64,000 nt of DNA from contig NC_133216.1 in assembly GCF_040436345.1 (NCBI RefSeq), positions 20,299,792 to 20,363,791 of the forward strand, written 5' to 3'. A program made the position numbers and the translations under genes. This stretch comes from Pagrus major. Taxonomy: Eukaryota > Chordata > Actinopteri > Spariformes > Sparidae. The notes under the pieces are model-generated. The model saw only the letters and a list, made by a program, of their open reading frames with translations. It was not told where the DNA came from and made no database searches. Shown here in pieces: positions 12,101 to 22,357 of the stretch; within the stretch, counting starts at the first letter, position 1; every line of letters begins with the position of its first letter.

Positions 12101-15100
12101 TGCTCAGACCCTCACGCCTTCCTCTTCTTCTTCTCCTCCACAACAACAACAACCAAACTTCCCACATCCACGTTTCTCCGCAAAAAAAAAAAGCCCACCA
12201 GACAACAACAAGTCCCTGCTTTTGCGTGTATTGGCGCAAACAGCCCCGTGAGTGTGCGCGCAACAGGACTCCTCGGATTGGACACCACCTTTCGAAAAAC
12301 ACGCAAAAACCATCGGTGCATGTGTGAATAACAAACAGGAAAAACCTCCACTTACAATTTTACTGAGATCCATGATCGTCCCCCCGTGTGAGTGAGGATC
12401 CTCGGAGCCCGGAGAGGGGAAGGAGAAGGAGGAGGAGGAGGAGGAGGAGGTCCGCTGGCTTTATCCTAACGCGGAGTAATTAGTAACGGGAAAGCGATTG
12501 AGGCAACAAATGCATTTGGGAGGAGAAGGAGAAGGAGAGGGGGGAGGTGGAGCGGGCACTTAGCTCAACATGTGTCCCGATTTGGTATTAAAATGCTCCC
12601 CTATCCTTCCTCCTTTCCTTTCCTTTCCTTCCTTCCTTCCGCGTCCCTTCTCCTTTTTTTTTTTTCTCCGCGCGCCCTACGTGCTCCCTTATCGGCGAGG
12701 ACTTCCAGCATCCGACCGCTGCCTGGGAGGACAAACCCGGAGGACAAACCCGGAGGACTGCCGCTGATAACACCCGCTCACATCAACGCTGCCGCCTCAC
12801 AGGCACAGTGGAGTGAAGAGCCAGCCCGGCAGTACGCACCAGCCCACATAGCGGCCGGCAGAGCAGAGCAGAGCAGGGCAGAGCAGGAGGCTACCTTTAT
12901 TTTGCAAATAGCCCGCTCTCTTGTCAGACAATAGTAGCATGGAGCCCGCAGAGTGGGATGGCTCAAAACCCGGGTGCTCCCAAGCTGGGGTGCGGGGACC
13001 GCCGGGGGTCGCGCTGGAGGGGAGGTGAGGTCCAGGAAGTGAGGAAAAAAAAAAACCCCCAGCTGAGATGTTTCACTGCTGCTCCATTCATGAGGAGGCT
13101 GGAGGAGTGTGAGGGCCCAGGGGCGAGAGAGATAAAACAATGAGAGGAGGGAGTTTTTTGCTTTTTGGTTACGCACGACAGAAAAAAGTCGAAAAACAAC
13201 ACGATCTTGGAGGAGGTGGCCGCACGAAATCGTATTTTAACTTTGTTCTCGACATTTCGACTTGCATAATGAAAAAAACTTCCTCCTCTTATTTTTCCCC
13301 CAGCCCTGGCCCTAGTCTTCGGTGTGCTCACAGGTTGTTTTATCTGTTGATGTGTTCACTTCACCTGCAGCAGGAGACTGAGGCTGAACGATACGCAAAA
13401 ACAAATCACACTGACCATTTTGACAGATAGGACTGCGATTGTGATCACAGCTGAACTGATACTCGATGCCGACAGGGAGCAATATGTACATAAAGACGTT
13501 TGTTTCTGCAATGATCCTGATTATCAAACTCTTGTGACATGCAGGGTATTTTAAAAGAAAGCAATAACCTAATAATAAATAAGCTATTCATCGTTTCAGT
13601 CATTTATTTGCCAAAATGTGCAACATTTGCTGGTTCCAGCTTCTTAAATGCAATGATTTGCTGCGTTTCTTTGTCTTTTACGGAAGTAAATGAAGAGTCT
13701 TTGGGTTTTGGACTGTTCAGAAGTCTGAGGACGTCAATGTGGGTTCTGGGAAAGTGTGACAAGCATTTTTTTTTACAATTTCTTGATTAAACAATTAATC
13801 GTTGATTGTTAAAATAATCCGCAGAATAACTGATAATGGACATAATCGTTAGTTGCAGCTCTAGGCTTGTTCCCTCACGCCTCGAGAACAGGATTTGTAG
13901 GCAAAGGCATCGGAGTAACACCATAATGCTTCATTTATAATGGTGTGTGACACATTTTACCTTCATAAAACAATTGCAGATCCGGCGATTTGGATACCGC
14001 ACTTTGCCAAACTGTGATTATTTGTCTTAATTGTTCAGCCCTAAACAAGACAAAAGACTACAAAAATGAAGCCAGAAACCCTGCCTGAATCCGTAACATA
14101 GCTAAAAACACGACACGATATCACTTGGTCAAATGTTTTTAGTATCAGATGTGAATTACTCTGAGGTCTTGTTTGTGTGTGGTGATAATATGCTCATGGA
14201 AAACACATGAAGCCTCGAAATGAGCAAGTTTCAGAGGTGAAAAAAAGCCCAGCTTCCACCACGAGACCAATTCTAGGTAACTGATGCCCCCATCTGGTTT
14301 CTCTGAGACTGTCAACCAAAATCTTCTGTCCTCAAGGCAACACGGATGTGTTTGAATACAGTGAGTGCATGTTTTACAAGAGTTTTATAACAGGAGCTTT
14401 TCACAGAAGACATTTTGACATGTTAGGAGAGGCACATATGTAAATAATAAAGTTATTGAATTTCTAGCTGAACACCATTCAGCTGCTTCGGCCTCAGGTC
14501 CTGGTATTTAGCAAATTGGCAGATTAAACTGTTAAAATCAAGTTTTAAATCTATCATAACTCATCCTATATCCATAATTGTAAAACATTAGTAATTCTTA
14601 TAGTTGGAGTCCTGTTCTGTCCGTTTTTGCTTTCCAATTTCATTACAAACTACACAGAGGAAGACATTTACTGAAAGGCCTGTCACTAAAACTACTTTTA
14701 TTGGACTTTGTCCCAGAAATAATTGCGATAATCATTATTATCATCCTTTTAAGACCATTTCATGCCACTGATATATAATATAATAATGCAAGTATGCCCT
14801 TTCAAAGGGTGTGCCACTTGTCTTCGGTCATGTCCATATATTGATATAAGTTGATAAGATGTGTATGATAGGTCGATGATGTAATTAGTGTGACAGGTGA
14901 CCGTTTATTCTGATTTAATTATTTAGTTGTACAGACAGTTAGTAAATGTGGACCGAGCTACATACAGAGAAGAGGCTGACACTTTTTCCTCCCACCTCCT
15001 CAACACATTTGTCTTTCTGGCGGAGGCGGAAAGTTTATAACCATCGCCCACACGATCAGTTCCTTCAGCTGCATGTGTTGAATGCTGGAGATTGTCGGAC

Positions 15101-18100
15101 AGGGACATTTCCAGGAGTGAGTGTAAGAGAAGACACAGAGTATACTACGTCCTGTATATCTGTGTTGATTAAATGTTGTTCTAAGCTGCAGGTTGATAAG
15201 AGAAAACTGTGTAAGTGAACGCAGTATTGACAAAAGCATATTTTCAGGGGTATGAAACCGTAAAAGTACAGCCAGTGGCCATTTTATTAGGTACAGCTGC
15301 AACATCTAATGCTATCAAATGCAACAGCTCTGCCATAAATCACACACTGTCAAAGCCGACAGCGGTCAGTCCACCCCCTTACAAACACAAGAGGAAAAAA
15401 CACCACAGGTGACTCAGTGAGGGTTAAATTAAAACCTCTCGGCATGTTTTAATACAAATTGACAATTAAGCACTTTGCAAAGGTAGAAAATGTGGCAGAG
15501 CTGTTGCACTTGATTGCATTAGATTGTATGGGCGTACCTAATAAAGTGGCCATGTTCAATCCAAACTAAAATGATGTGTAATATACTGAATCTTTGAGGA
15601 TTTAATGACGTTTCAGCAGCAAGTGTTGATTATAAGGCTTTGAAGAGCCAACATTTTTTCATTATTAATAGTTTTTTTTTTAAAATGTAAAGTGGTTTAT
15701 TTAAAAGGAAAATAAAAAAAGCTCCTCTCACCACAAACAATAAGCCCACAAGATCCATTTTTAAATCCAGGCCACTGTTGTCAAAAGGCCTCTCTATACA
15801 ACCATCAGCTGACCTGCCGAGGCCAGGCCAGCCACGATAATCAATATGCTACTCATTATACCATCGGGGCTGCACATTATACCTCCAGGCTTCTCAACAT
15901 AAACAGTCTGTCTGGAGACAATGCCGGCTCTTTTCCCCCCAGAGTCTCTTCACTTCCTGGTACGGCGTGGGCCCTTCGCTGTGAGGGCAGCCTCACAGAG
16001 CATTTCTCACATAGAGCCGTCCCACTCAGCCAGGCAAAGTCTCTGTCTTTGCCTGGCTTTTCACTCAGCCGCCCCCAACCTCTTCCTCTTTTTATACAAT
16101 TTACCAACTTGGAATAAAGGACGTGTGTGAGTTTGAGTTAAAACATAAAAAAAAAACCTGCTGTTTCGTCAAACTGAAACTGAATGCTGGTGACTGATGT
16201 TTATTCAGAGTGAATTTATGTGCTGTCATCTCATCACCATCTTTCCATTACAATTAGCTTCTCAAAATCGAGTTAAGCTAATGACACCGAGTATCTTCCT
16301 TTCTCAAGTATCACAGATGTGGGTTGAGATGACAAGAAGGTAGATGCAGTTCAAACTACAATTCAGCACAGGAGACAAAAGTCAACTTATGTCTGTTATG
16401 TCACAAACCTCTTCACGTCATACAGTGACATGACATACTCTAAGTCAGGGGTGCCCAAACTTTTTCCTCTGGAGGGCCAAAACTAAAACTTAATGGCGGG
16501 CTGTGGGCCAAAAGCACACACCCTATATTATTGTTTTGTTAGGATGATGACGGTACTGAGATCCTAAGTTCCCTAAATTCCCTATCTGACTTTGAACGGC
16601 ATGCTCAGATTATGAACATGATCAATAATTAGGGATCCAACAAATTTATATAATTATTTTTATACATTTTTTTTCACTAGAAGCATCTGAGGGGCCAAAT
16701 TGAACTATTTTTTAATGTCAAGTCTGTCAAATACCGAAGAGATTGGTTCAAAAACAAAAGTATGACTGACTCTCAGGTATATCTGTTGAGTTGCAGAGCC
16801 AAGACACGGTCTGTGTTGAGCAAACAGGCAAAAACAACAGAGGTTAAAGTCCCCTAACACAGATGTCTCTTCCCTTCACTCAGAGTCACGTCTGACTCTG
16901 AGGTTATGACAGTCTGCTTCATTAAAACAGGTTTGCAGAGAACATTAAGGTTCAGACATTTATCAGACGACAAGGCAGCAGAACGTCCTTTGTACTTATC
17001 TTAGCCGTAAACAAACAAGCTTTCCCTTAAATTCTGCCGGTTGTAAATTAACAACATGTGAGCTGGCAGATCTGGGGCAACAGTTCAATATTATTGCTGT
17101 CATTAAGTTGTTTTGGTTTCATAACCGGATGATCGTAAATCATTTAACATTTATCACTCTGCAAACATCTGCTGTTCAAATTAACACCTGGAAGCAAGTC
17201 ATCCACCGAAAGTTTAGTTTGTTGTTACGGATCGTATAAAACTTTGGTTTAATCATTTAACATGTGATTATGAACCACTAAAGCCAGCTAACTGTAGCTG
17301 TCGTTAGCTAGTTAGATCAGTTATCTCAGTTAGCCGTGCAGCTAGCGGTCCAGACTGTGTTCTCGGAATGGTATTATGAAAAAGGACAGGCCGGGGCTAG
17401 CTGGTTAGCAATGCTAACTTCAGTAGGTATCTCTTCAACACAATACATAGACAGCTTTGAGACATCAAAACTATTTTTTTCTTCACATTCTGTCAATAAT
17501 TTTAGTTAATTATTGAATGTGGTAATCTAAAATGTTCCTTTAACTTTAATATCTATTTCAACCATATCAGCCATCCTTCTGTCACGTAGCTGAGGGCTGA
17601 TTTTTTTAAATGAGGCCACTCATGTTGTGGCAGGCTAATTTGCATACCACACACTTCCACCGATGATGTAGATTTCAGTCTGACTTTTGACCTCGGCTGC
17701 ATGTGAAACAAAAAGCAACACTCCATCTCTGTCTCTCTGTCTTTCCGCTTTACTGTGCTGTAAAACACAGAGGAGAAGTCCAAAACAATCTGTAAATCAA
17801 AGCCATTGTTAATGCCGCCAGAAACTCATCGGTGCACTTTGTTCCACTTACTGACCTGTCACTCACGTCCAGCTCTATTATTCTACAGCCAGTCAGTGCA
17901 ATGAGGCCACAAACCACCGCCTGCTGTTTCTGCTGCCTCAGTGCTTTTAATGGTCTCGCTTTCATGCCTGCATGCTTGTCTGTGTGTGTGCACTGCATGT
18001 ACTGTATGCGGATGTCCTTCCATAACTTCCCTGCGTTTTGAATTGCAGGATGTAAAAAAGGAGTGAAGGAAAACTCAAAGACAATGAGCGACGGAGGGGG

Positions 18101-21100
18101 ACAGAACAAGGCAAAAAGAAAGACAAAAGACGGATGAAAAAGGGAGGCTGAGAGACGAGGTGATTAAAAAATTCTTGTCCACGTCTGCCCTGCTGAGTCC
18201 TGCTTGTGCCCGAAGGCCACGGCCCCGCTCCTCCCCTGAATTCCACAGCTGCCAGGGCACCAAACAGCACTGAGCCAGGGTGCAGACCAGGGGGACGAGG
18301 GGTGTCCAGTGCTGCAGGTCTGTCCACTACTAGTTCCCAACCAGGGGTACATCTGCAGTTGCCAGAGGGTACGCGGGAAGATTACTGAGTAGTGGCTCAA
18401 CTAATTTGAATAGACATAAATGATCACTTGATTAAAGAAAATCAAATATTGAGTCAGCTGGAACATCTTAACACCATGTGTTGCTATTGAGAGTGTCGAT
18501 CGTGTAAATTAGCAGGCAAACAGAGCAGTTTAAACAGTTAGGAAAGCAATGGATGAATGGAAATAGGACGGATAAACTGTTAAATAATAGTTTAAAGTAA
18601 AGGATAAACTGTTAACACATATTGTAAACAGGAATAAAGGTGCAGAGAAATGCTCTTCTTCATTAAAATCACAGCGCATACAACAAGAAATTGCAATAAA
18701 CCTAAATTGTTTTAAAAAAATAAAGTAAGAAGTGCGACCAATGAAAACGTTGCATCGCACTTTTGATTTTTGGTGCGCATGTGCAACCAAAATACAATCG
18801 AACCCTGGAAAAGGTTAAAAAAGTTAGCTAAAAGTAATGGAAAAACTGTTCAAACGGTGATCTTGAAGTAGCCTGATGGATTAACGGTTTAAACAGTTTG
18901 CTAAAAAACGGGTTAATGGTTGAAATAGTTGGTTATAAGTAATGTAGAAACTGTATAAATAAGCTGAAAGTAATGAAACACCTAGATGGCTGTCAATAAA
19001 TGATTAAATAGCTCAAAGTAACAGATAACCAGCTGAATTAGTTAGTAAAGTAATGGATCAATTGTTGAAGAAGTCGTCTAAACATAATGGATAAAGCTAG
19101 TAAGCTAAAGGTATCTGCTCAAAGAGGAAACAGCTGCACAGATTGTTGAAAAGTTGTATGAATGCAAACTTGACCACATCAACCATAATACTGACAGCTC
19201 AGTTTGCGTAGAAAAGGTTGGGAAACAACAGATACGGACACAAACAGGAGTGACCTCCGTGTGGACAAGTAAAGGAGGAGGAGGCTGGCAGGAAGTCTAA
19301 TTTTAAGGCCTTAATTATGTAACATACAGTGTGGTGTCAGTCAGGGGCTCACACTGAGGAACTGGTTCCCCAGAAGTTTTCCACACGCTCTAATTATGGT
19401 TCTTCATATCGGTCCAGAGATTACTACCTCCACCAGCTTTCAAGTGAAAAACCTATTCTGGCCTCCGACGGCTCGGAGTTTTGCAATCGAGGAGAGAGTG
19501 GGCATCTCGGACATGTTGGAGCCTTCAGATAAAGTTTATAAAGTTTGTCAGCTTGTCATTTACTTGTGTGTTTTTTCGCACTGCTATCGACAACACAATA
19601 GAAACACGAAGCCGAAACATGCAGTGACGTTTGAGACCAACACAGCAAACATTAAATCCCCCTTAAACTCTAAATTAAAGAGTCAGCTGCTATTATGAGG
19701 CTAAACATGTCATTAAAAGCAGGCGCTGTGTGCTATCTGGCTGCCCTGTTTGCTTCTTTTTATAACCCAGTGTGGACGCTATGACAGAGAGGATTTTGAA
19801 CACACCCTGGTTGTTTACCCAACTCGACACAGAGAGAGATAGGAGAGCACTTCTCAGGATCAGGCCTTTACACCACTTTGGCTTTAAAGCCCAGTAAGGC
19901 GACCCTGCTGTCTGCTCACATCCACATGTATGTAGCTGTAGAATATTGAATTTAGGTTGCATGTTGAGTGATATACTGTATAATCGGCTGATCACCCTTC
20001 TCAACAGATTTCCCTCATTGTTAATGATCACACACATTGTTAATGATTAAATGTTAATCTTCTCTGTTGCCAACATGCTCACAAGTAGCGACAAACTTCA
20101 ACAACTCAAAAAGTTGCTGAGTGATCTCAGTTTACAAAAAGCTTCAGAAACAACAAAAACAAGTGCAAATACTTCAATATCCTATGAACAACCAAATCAA
20201 TAACATGGGTGTTTTAATATATACGTTAAAGGGGCACTATGTAGTTTTGGAGAAGAAATTCAAAGTCAGAATTTTTCCTTAGCTGCTCTCAGAGGAAAAT
20301 AAAGTCCCCAGAACACTGTTGAAGCTAGAAAAGTGGCAGGGTCCGCCACATATAAACAAAGTAAAATAGTATGAAATGATGTTGTCCTTTAAGGTCAGTT
20401 TGTTCATCAGTTTATTCAGTCATGAAAACAAATAAAGTTTGTTTATTACGTTTGTTTAGGCATAAAAAAAAATCAGCCAATGAAGATTTTTCTCTTCTTC
20501 CCCAAAACTACACAGTGCACCTTTAAGCTTCTACCAACTCTTTGGCCAAAACAAGAAAGTTGGAGGTGATTTAAATGTAAAAATGCGAGACAGACAGGCA
20601 GATAGACAGATATTTGCAGGCAGACAGGAGGTGAAAGCCAACCGCCCTGCAGATTTAGGCAGCTTTAGAGCACAACAGATCAGATGAGATTATCTCTCGC
20701 TGATCCGCTGTAAAGTAGACAGCACATTCATTGATTCCTGCACCTCCTGCCACAGTCAAAAATCAACCACAACAGGGGGGCGGGGGGGGGGGGGGACACA
20801 AACAGTGCCAACAAATCCTAATAAGTTATTTAGAAAAGTGTGAGAACTCAGGAGGAAGTATACTATTACAGAAACTGTGTACACAGAACCAAACGTCTGA
20901 ATGTGTCACACCGCGGTTTAGACACGCTGGATAATTAACGGAAAAATCAAACTCGGGCTTGTTTTGACTTGCGTAAATATTTTCACTGCGGATCACCTGC
21001 AAAAAAGCCTTCTTCTGAGTGATCTCAGGTAATTGACAGCTTCGCTAAGAGTTGCCGCAACACATGACGAGAAACTAACGTGCACGTATCATGTTGTGAT

Positions 21101-21869
21101 TCCGCCTTGACACACTTCCAGACGGTGTGATCTCTGACAGCCTGACAGTGACCCAGTGACCAGGCTTGGCACGGACGCATGCGTGTCTCCCCAGCCTCTA
21201 ATCCATGCTGTCCCGGATGGGATGGGAGAGGCGTGGGGGGGAGAGTGGGAAGGGTGGAGGAGGCAAACTGTGGACGCAGAATAGCCAAATACCTGCTGTG
21301 CACATTTAGGCTGTGTTGACTGTGCTGTCCAATTTAGCAGCGGCTGTGAACGGGAGAAGCACGTTGCAGCAGCACTACCACGGCAGTTTGGCTGCCTTGA
21401 TTCATCTGACCTACTTTCTCCCCCCCCTCCCATCCCTTCCCATCCCTCCCCTGTGCCTGGTCTGGGAGAGAGGGGAGGGGAGACCACCAGGCAGGAAGCA
21501 GCAGGCTCCACAGCGTAACAGCAGCCTACATACATATGGGAGAGCACTTTATGCAAAGTCACAGCATTCTTTATTCAGCAGCAGCAGCCATAACATAGAT
21601 CACAAGATGATCTCCTCATCATCATCTTCATCTTCATCTTCATCACTGAGCCTGCTCTGACTGAGGGGGCCTACAGGAGGCACTGACAGCCTGTCATACA
21701 TGCCACAGCTCCACACACACACAAACACACAGCTTCAGCTAGCCTCCCTCCTGTCTGGATTTATCCTACAGATAGGCTAAACAACAGTTATCTGAATTCA
21801 AAAGGCCATTGACCTACATTTCAGCAGCTCTTTTGTTGTACAGTAGACACTCAGTGGTATCTGTGCTGA

Positions 21870-21940
<71 letters not shown>

Positions 21941-22357
21941 CACACACAAACACACACATCAGGGGAAAGTAACACTGGGGTAAACCCATAATCTGGATCT
22001 GAACAGTGTAAATAAAGGATAAAAAAAAAAAATGGAGGAAATACTCAAAATCTGCCCAAATAAATAAATAAATGTGTGTGATTTGTTGTGGAGATCTCAC
22101 AGTGAGTTTATGACAGCAAACATCCTGGCATGGCTGTAACTCTCCCGTCATACAGAGCGGCTCTCAGCCAGGACCTTCACTCCCACGCTTCCACTACAAT
22201 AACATTATTACATTAATGTGACCCTCGCCCCGCTCCGTACCTGCCCCCGCTCAAAGTTCTCCTTCTCCAGCTCCAGGCTGTTGGCCCCTCCGGTCCGTCG
22301 GATCACTTTGGGGATAGCGTTGGGTACTTGCTGCATGGAGCTTTTCACTCGATCCAT
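118..22357 (-). CDS. hip1: Huntingtin-interacting protein 1, 5' end of gene (coding exons 1 and 2, rest off the left edge)
   Basis: Hip1 is an endocytic adaptor that links clathrin coats and PI(4,5)P2 membranes to actin through an N-terminal ANTH domain, a central coiled coil and a C-terminal talin-like I/LWEQ module. Only the first 64 residues are visible. Exon 1 (22357 down to 22241, 39 codons) begins MDRVKSSMQQVPNAIPKVIR and ends FERGQ. Exon 2 (192 down to 118, 25 codons) reads AVSINKAINTQEVAVKEKHA then RNILI. Both match the start of HIP1 and fit it better than HIP1R, whose start is MNSIKNVPARVLSRR. The join is phase 0: donor CAG|GTACGG at 22240, acceptor CTTCACAG|GCT at 193. The two exons lie about 22 kb apart, and a long first intron is normal for this gene. 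The start codon context (ACGACAATGG) is strong. The gene runs toward position 1 and continues outside the window. Identification is by recalled protein similarity and splice-phase agreement. Confidence 0.93.
193..2300. other. hip1 intron 1, left part: no gene seen
   Basis: This is AT-rich intronic sequence with stop codons in all frames every few tens of codons. The short open frames here lack splice signals or recognisable peptides. No RNA gene or full-length transposon was recognised. Confidence 0.5.
2308..2346. repeat. (GGAA)n microsatellite
   Basis: About ten uninterrupted units of the tetranucleotide AAGG/GGAA are followed by AAGCGGG. It is purely a simple repeat inside hip1 intron 1. 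Confidence 0.95.
4430..4740. other. Repeat-poor intronic block, possible conserved non-coding element
   Basis: Within AT-rich, repeat-filled intron this 300-base block has balanced composition, no obvious repeat match, and several homeodomain-like cores (CAATTAG, ATCGATGCATCAAT, AAATTAAAT). A minus-strand frame of 102 codons is open across it, but it resembles no protein I know and has no splice structure. A regulatory role is inference from composition only. Confidence 0.25.
5740..5850. repeat. Fragment of the 'ATTAATCGATTAATC' teleost repeat family
   Basis: The string of ATTAATGAATAATAGATTATT, GATTATTTTTCTG, TTGATCAGCTAATTGATTAG and CTGTAGAAGATCG resembles, in degenerate form, the end of the very common fish repeat that also occurs at 9900-10010, 13540-13865 and 36478-36630. 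It is short and diverged. Confidence 0.4.
7500..8110. repeat. Dispersed teleost repeat, copy A (partner of 17285-17520)
   Basis: The part from about 7840 to 8110 aligns by eye with 17285-17520. Shared blocks in the same order include CAGCTAGCGG, the AGACTG segment, GGGGTTAGCTGGTTAGCA(T)GCTAACTTCA, a TATCnnnnCAACACA block, GACATCAAnACT and TTCTTCAnATnCTGT. The left part (GAAAACAGCTGCCTGCTGC, GCTAAAATGCTCCACAG) resembles a frequent fish repeat that I recall only in outline. It is a non-autonomous element with no coding capacity. Confidence 0.6.
8640..9365. other. Repeat-poor, GC-richer intronic block, candidate regulatory region
   Basis: About 700 bases without recognisable repeats contain several features of vertebrate enhancers: TAATTAATAATGC and CGTAATTAAAC homeobox-like cores, a CATTGGCTGATGGGCTG inverted CCAAT, and E-box-like CAGCTG and CAGCTGG. 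It leads into the TATA-box motif at 9386. Function is inferred from composition and motif content only. Confidence 0.3.
9367..9420 (+). promoter_or_regulatory. Candidate TATA-type promoter inside hip1 intron 1
   Basis: A CRE-like TGATGTCA (9367-9374) is followed by CGACGACGCG and a good TATA box, TATAAAA (9386-9392), in a GC-rich context, with a plausible start region 25-35 bases downstream (CAGCTCAGCGACGC). The orientation would be plus, opposite to hip1. No convincing coding exon follows, so it would drive a non-coding transcript or be fortuitous. Confidence 0.3.
9870..10720. repeat. Composite dispersed repeats
   Basis: The left end (9900-10010) carries ATCAATTAACCTGCCGATTA, CTCCACTGATGACCTGTTTGGTCTA and CCAAGGTGATGTCTTCCCAAA, diagnostic of the fish repeat also found at 13540-13865 but in the opposite orientation. 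It is followed by sequence of the style of other fish retroelement fragments (a GTTACGTACATAACGTAAC palindrome at about 10541-10560 and CCTGAACCTAACCAAGAAGTT at 10650). No protein is encoded. Confidence 0.45.
12356..12373 (-). CDS. hip1: Candidate alternative first coding exon of hip1
   Basis: On the minus strand, ATG GAT CTC AGT AAA ATT (M-D-L-S-K-I) is followed at once by a perfect donor GTAAGT. The ATG context (A at -3, G at +4) is strong. The segment ends in phase 0, exactly as canonical exon 1 does, so it would splice in frame to exon 2 at 192 and replace the 39 canonical residues by six. It sits at the downstream edge of a GC- and CpG-rich block (12374-12960) typical of a promoter plus 5' UTR. 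The intron to exon 2 would be about 12 kb. Nothing here proves transcription. A chance ATG with a chance consensus donor is possible, but the combination with base composition and phase makes a real alternative start plausible. Confidence 0.5.
12374..12960 (-). promoter_or_regulatory. GC/CpG-rich block, likely internal hip1 promoter and 5' UTR
   Basis: The surrounding intron is AT-rich. This stretch is rich in CpG and purine/pyrimidine runs: GGA repeats at 12418-12450, C+T-rich tracts at 12600-12668, and CpGs around CGCGCGCC at 12670 and through 12840-12860. A short direct duplication of GGAGGACAAACCC lies at about 12726-12751, and a GCAGA repeat at about 12858-12885. No TATA box is evident. 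It lies directly upstream (minus strand) of the candidate MDLSKI exon. A plus-strand transcript from the same island cannot be excluded. Confidence 0.45.
13540..13865. repeat. Teleost repeat ending GTTAGTTGCAGCTCTA, near full-length copy
   Basis: The segment includes TTTGGACTGTTCAGAAGTCTG, ACGTCAATGTGGGTTCTGGG and AAACAATTAATCGTTGATTG, and ends ATAATCGTTAGTTGCAGCTC. I recognise these as one of the most abundant short repeats in fish genomes. The same ends occur in a baz1b intron (36478-36630) and at 9900-10010, supporting a dispersed family. Confidence 0.65.
15274..15552. mobile_element. MITE with GGCCA(T/C)TTTATTAGGTAC terminal inverted repeats
   Basis: The left terminus AGTGGCCATTTTATTAGGTA and the right terminus TACCTAATAAAGTGGCCA are inverted copies with one mismatch (C/T). 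The element is about 280 bases with no open frame, which fits a miniature inverted-repeat DNA transposon. This 'GGCCACTTTATTAGGTACACC' terminus is one I recall as widespread in fish. No transposase is present. Confidence 0.75.
16448..16715. mobile_element. hAT-like DNA transposon fragment
   Basis: It begins CAGGGGTGCCCAAACTTTTT, a terminal sequence characteristic of vertebrate hAT elements, followed by CTGGAGGGCCAAAACT and GGCGGGCTGTGGGCC, with a later GGGGCCAAATTGAACTA. The right boundary is uncertain, and no transposase frame is preserved. Confidence 0.6.
17285..17520. repeat. Dispersed teleost repeat, copy B (partner of 7840-8110)
   Basis: It shares with 7840-8110 the succession GTTAGCTAGTTAG, CAGCTAGCGG, CCAGACTG, GGGGCTAGCTGGTTAGCAAT, GCTAACTTCA, CTTCAACACA, GACATCAAAACT and TTCTTCACATTCTGT. 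Both copies lie in hip1 intron 1 in the same orientation. It is non-coding. Confidence 0.6.
18330..19130. repeat. hAT-like end followed by degenerate tandem array rich in AAACTGTT/AACAGTTT
   Basis: GTTCCCAACCAGGGGTAC at about 18333 looks like a hAT-type terminus. The next 750 bases repeat, imperfectly, a theme of roughly 30-45 bases containing AGTAATGGA, AAACTGTT or its complement AACAGTTT, and GTTAGCTAA (for example near 18530, 18572, 18605, 18846, 18890 and 18950). It is AT-rich with no coding potential. Confidence 0.5.
20226..20526. mobile_element. MITE with TTAA ends, copy A (partner of 58068-58325)
   Basis: The left end TTAAAGGGGCACTATGTAGT and the right end ACTACACAGTGCACCTTTAA are inverted repeats with two mismatches. 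The element is flanked by, or ends in, TTAA at both sides (20226-20229 and 20523-20526), as in piggyBac-type insertions. It is about 300 bases long and non-coding. A diverged second copy at 58068 shares GAAGCTAGAAA(A/G)GTGGC and AGGGTCCGCCACATATAAAC. Confidence 0.8.
20775..20795. repeat. Poly(G) tract
   Basis: GGGGGG C followed by fourteen G. It is a simple sequence and a possible quadruplex-forming or assembly-prone site. Confidence 0.8.
21870..21958. repeat. (CA)n microsatellite
   Basis: About 88 bases of CA are interrupted twice by CAAACA. It is the longest dinucleotide tract in the window and lies upstream of hip1 exon 2 within intron 1. Confidence 0.97.
22241..22357 (-). CDS. hip1: hip1 coding exon 1 (canonical N-terminus)
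   Basis: This exon holds 39 codons from the ATG at 22357 to the phase-0 donor at 22240/22239. The segment from about residue 30 (LELEKENFERGQ) leads into the ANTH domain, which binds phosphoinositides. The 5' UTR continues upstream (higher coordinates) from 22358. An in-frame TAG a few codons above the GTG at 22477, with no ATG between it and 22357, fixes the start at MDRVKSS. The hydrophobic stretch encoded between 22477 and 22358 is therefore untranslated. Confidence 0.92.

Noticed and set aside
21808..21991. Thr-His-rich frame over the CA microsatellite as a possible small protein
   Set aside because: It is translation of a dinucleotide repeat only.
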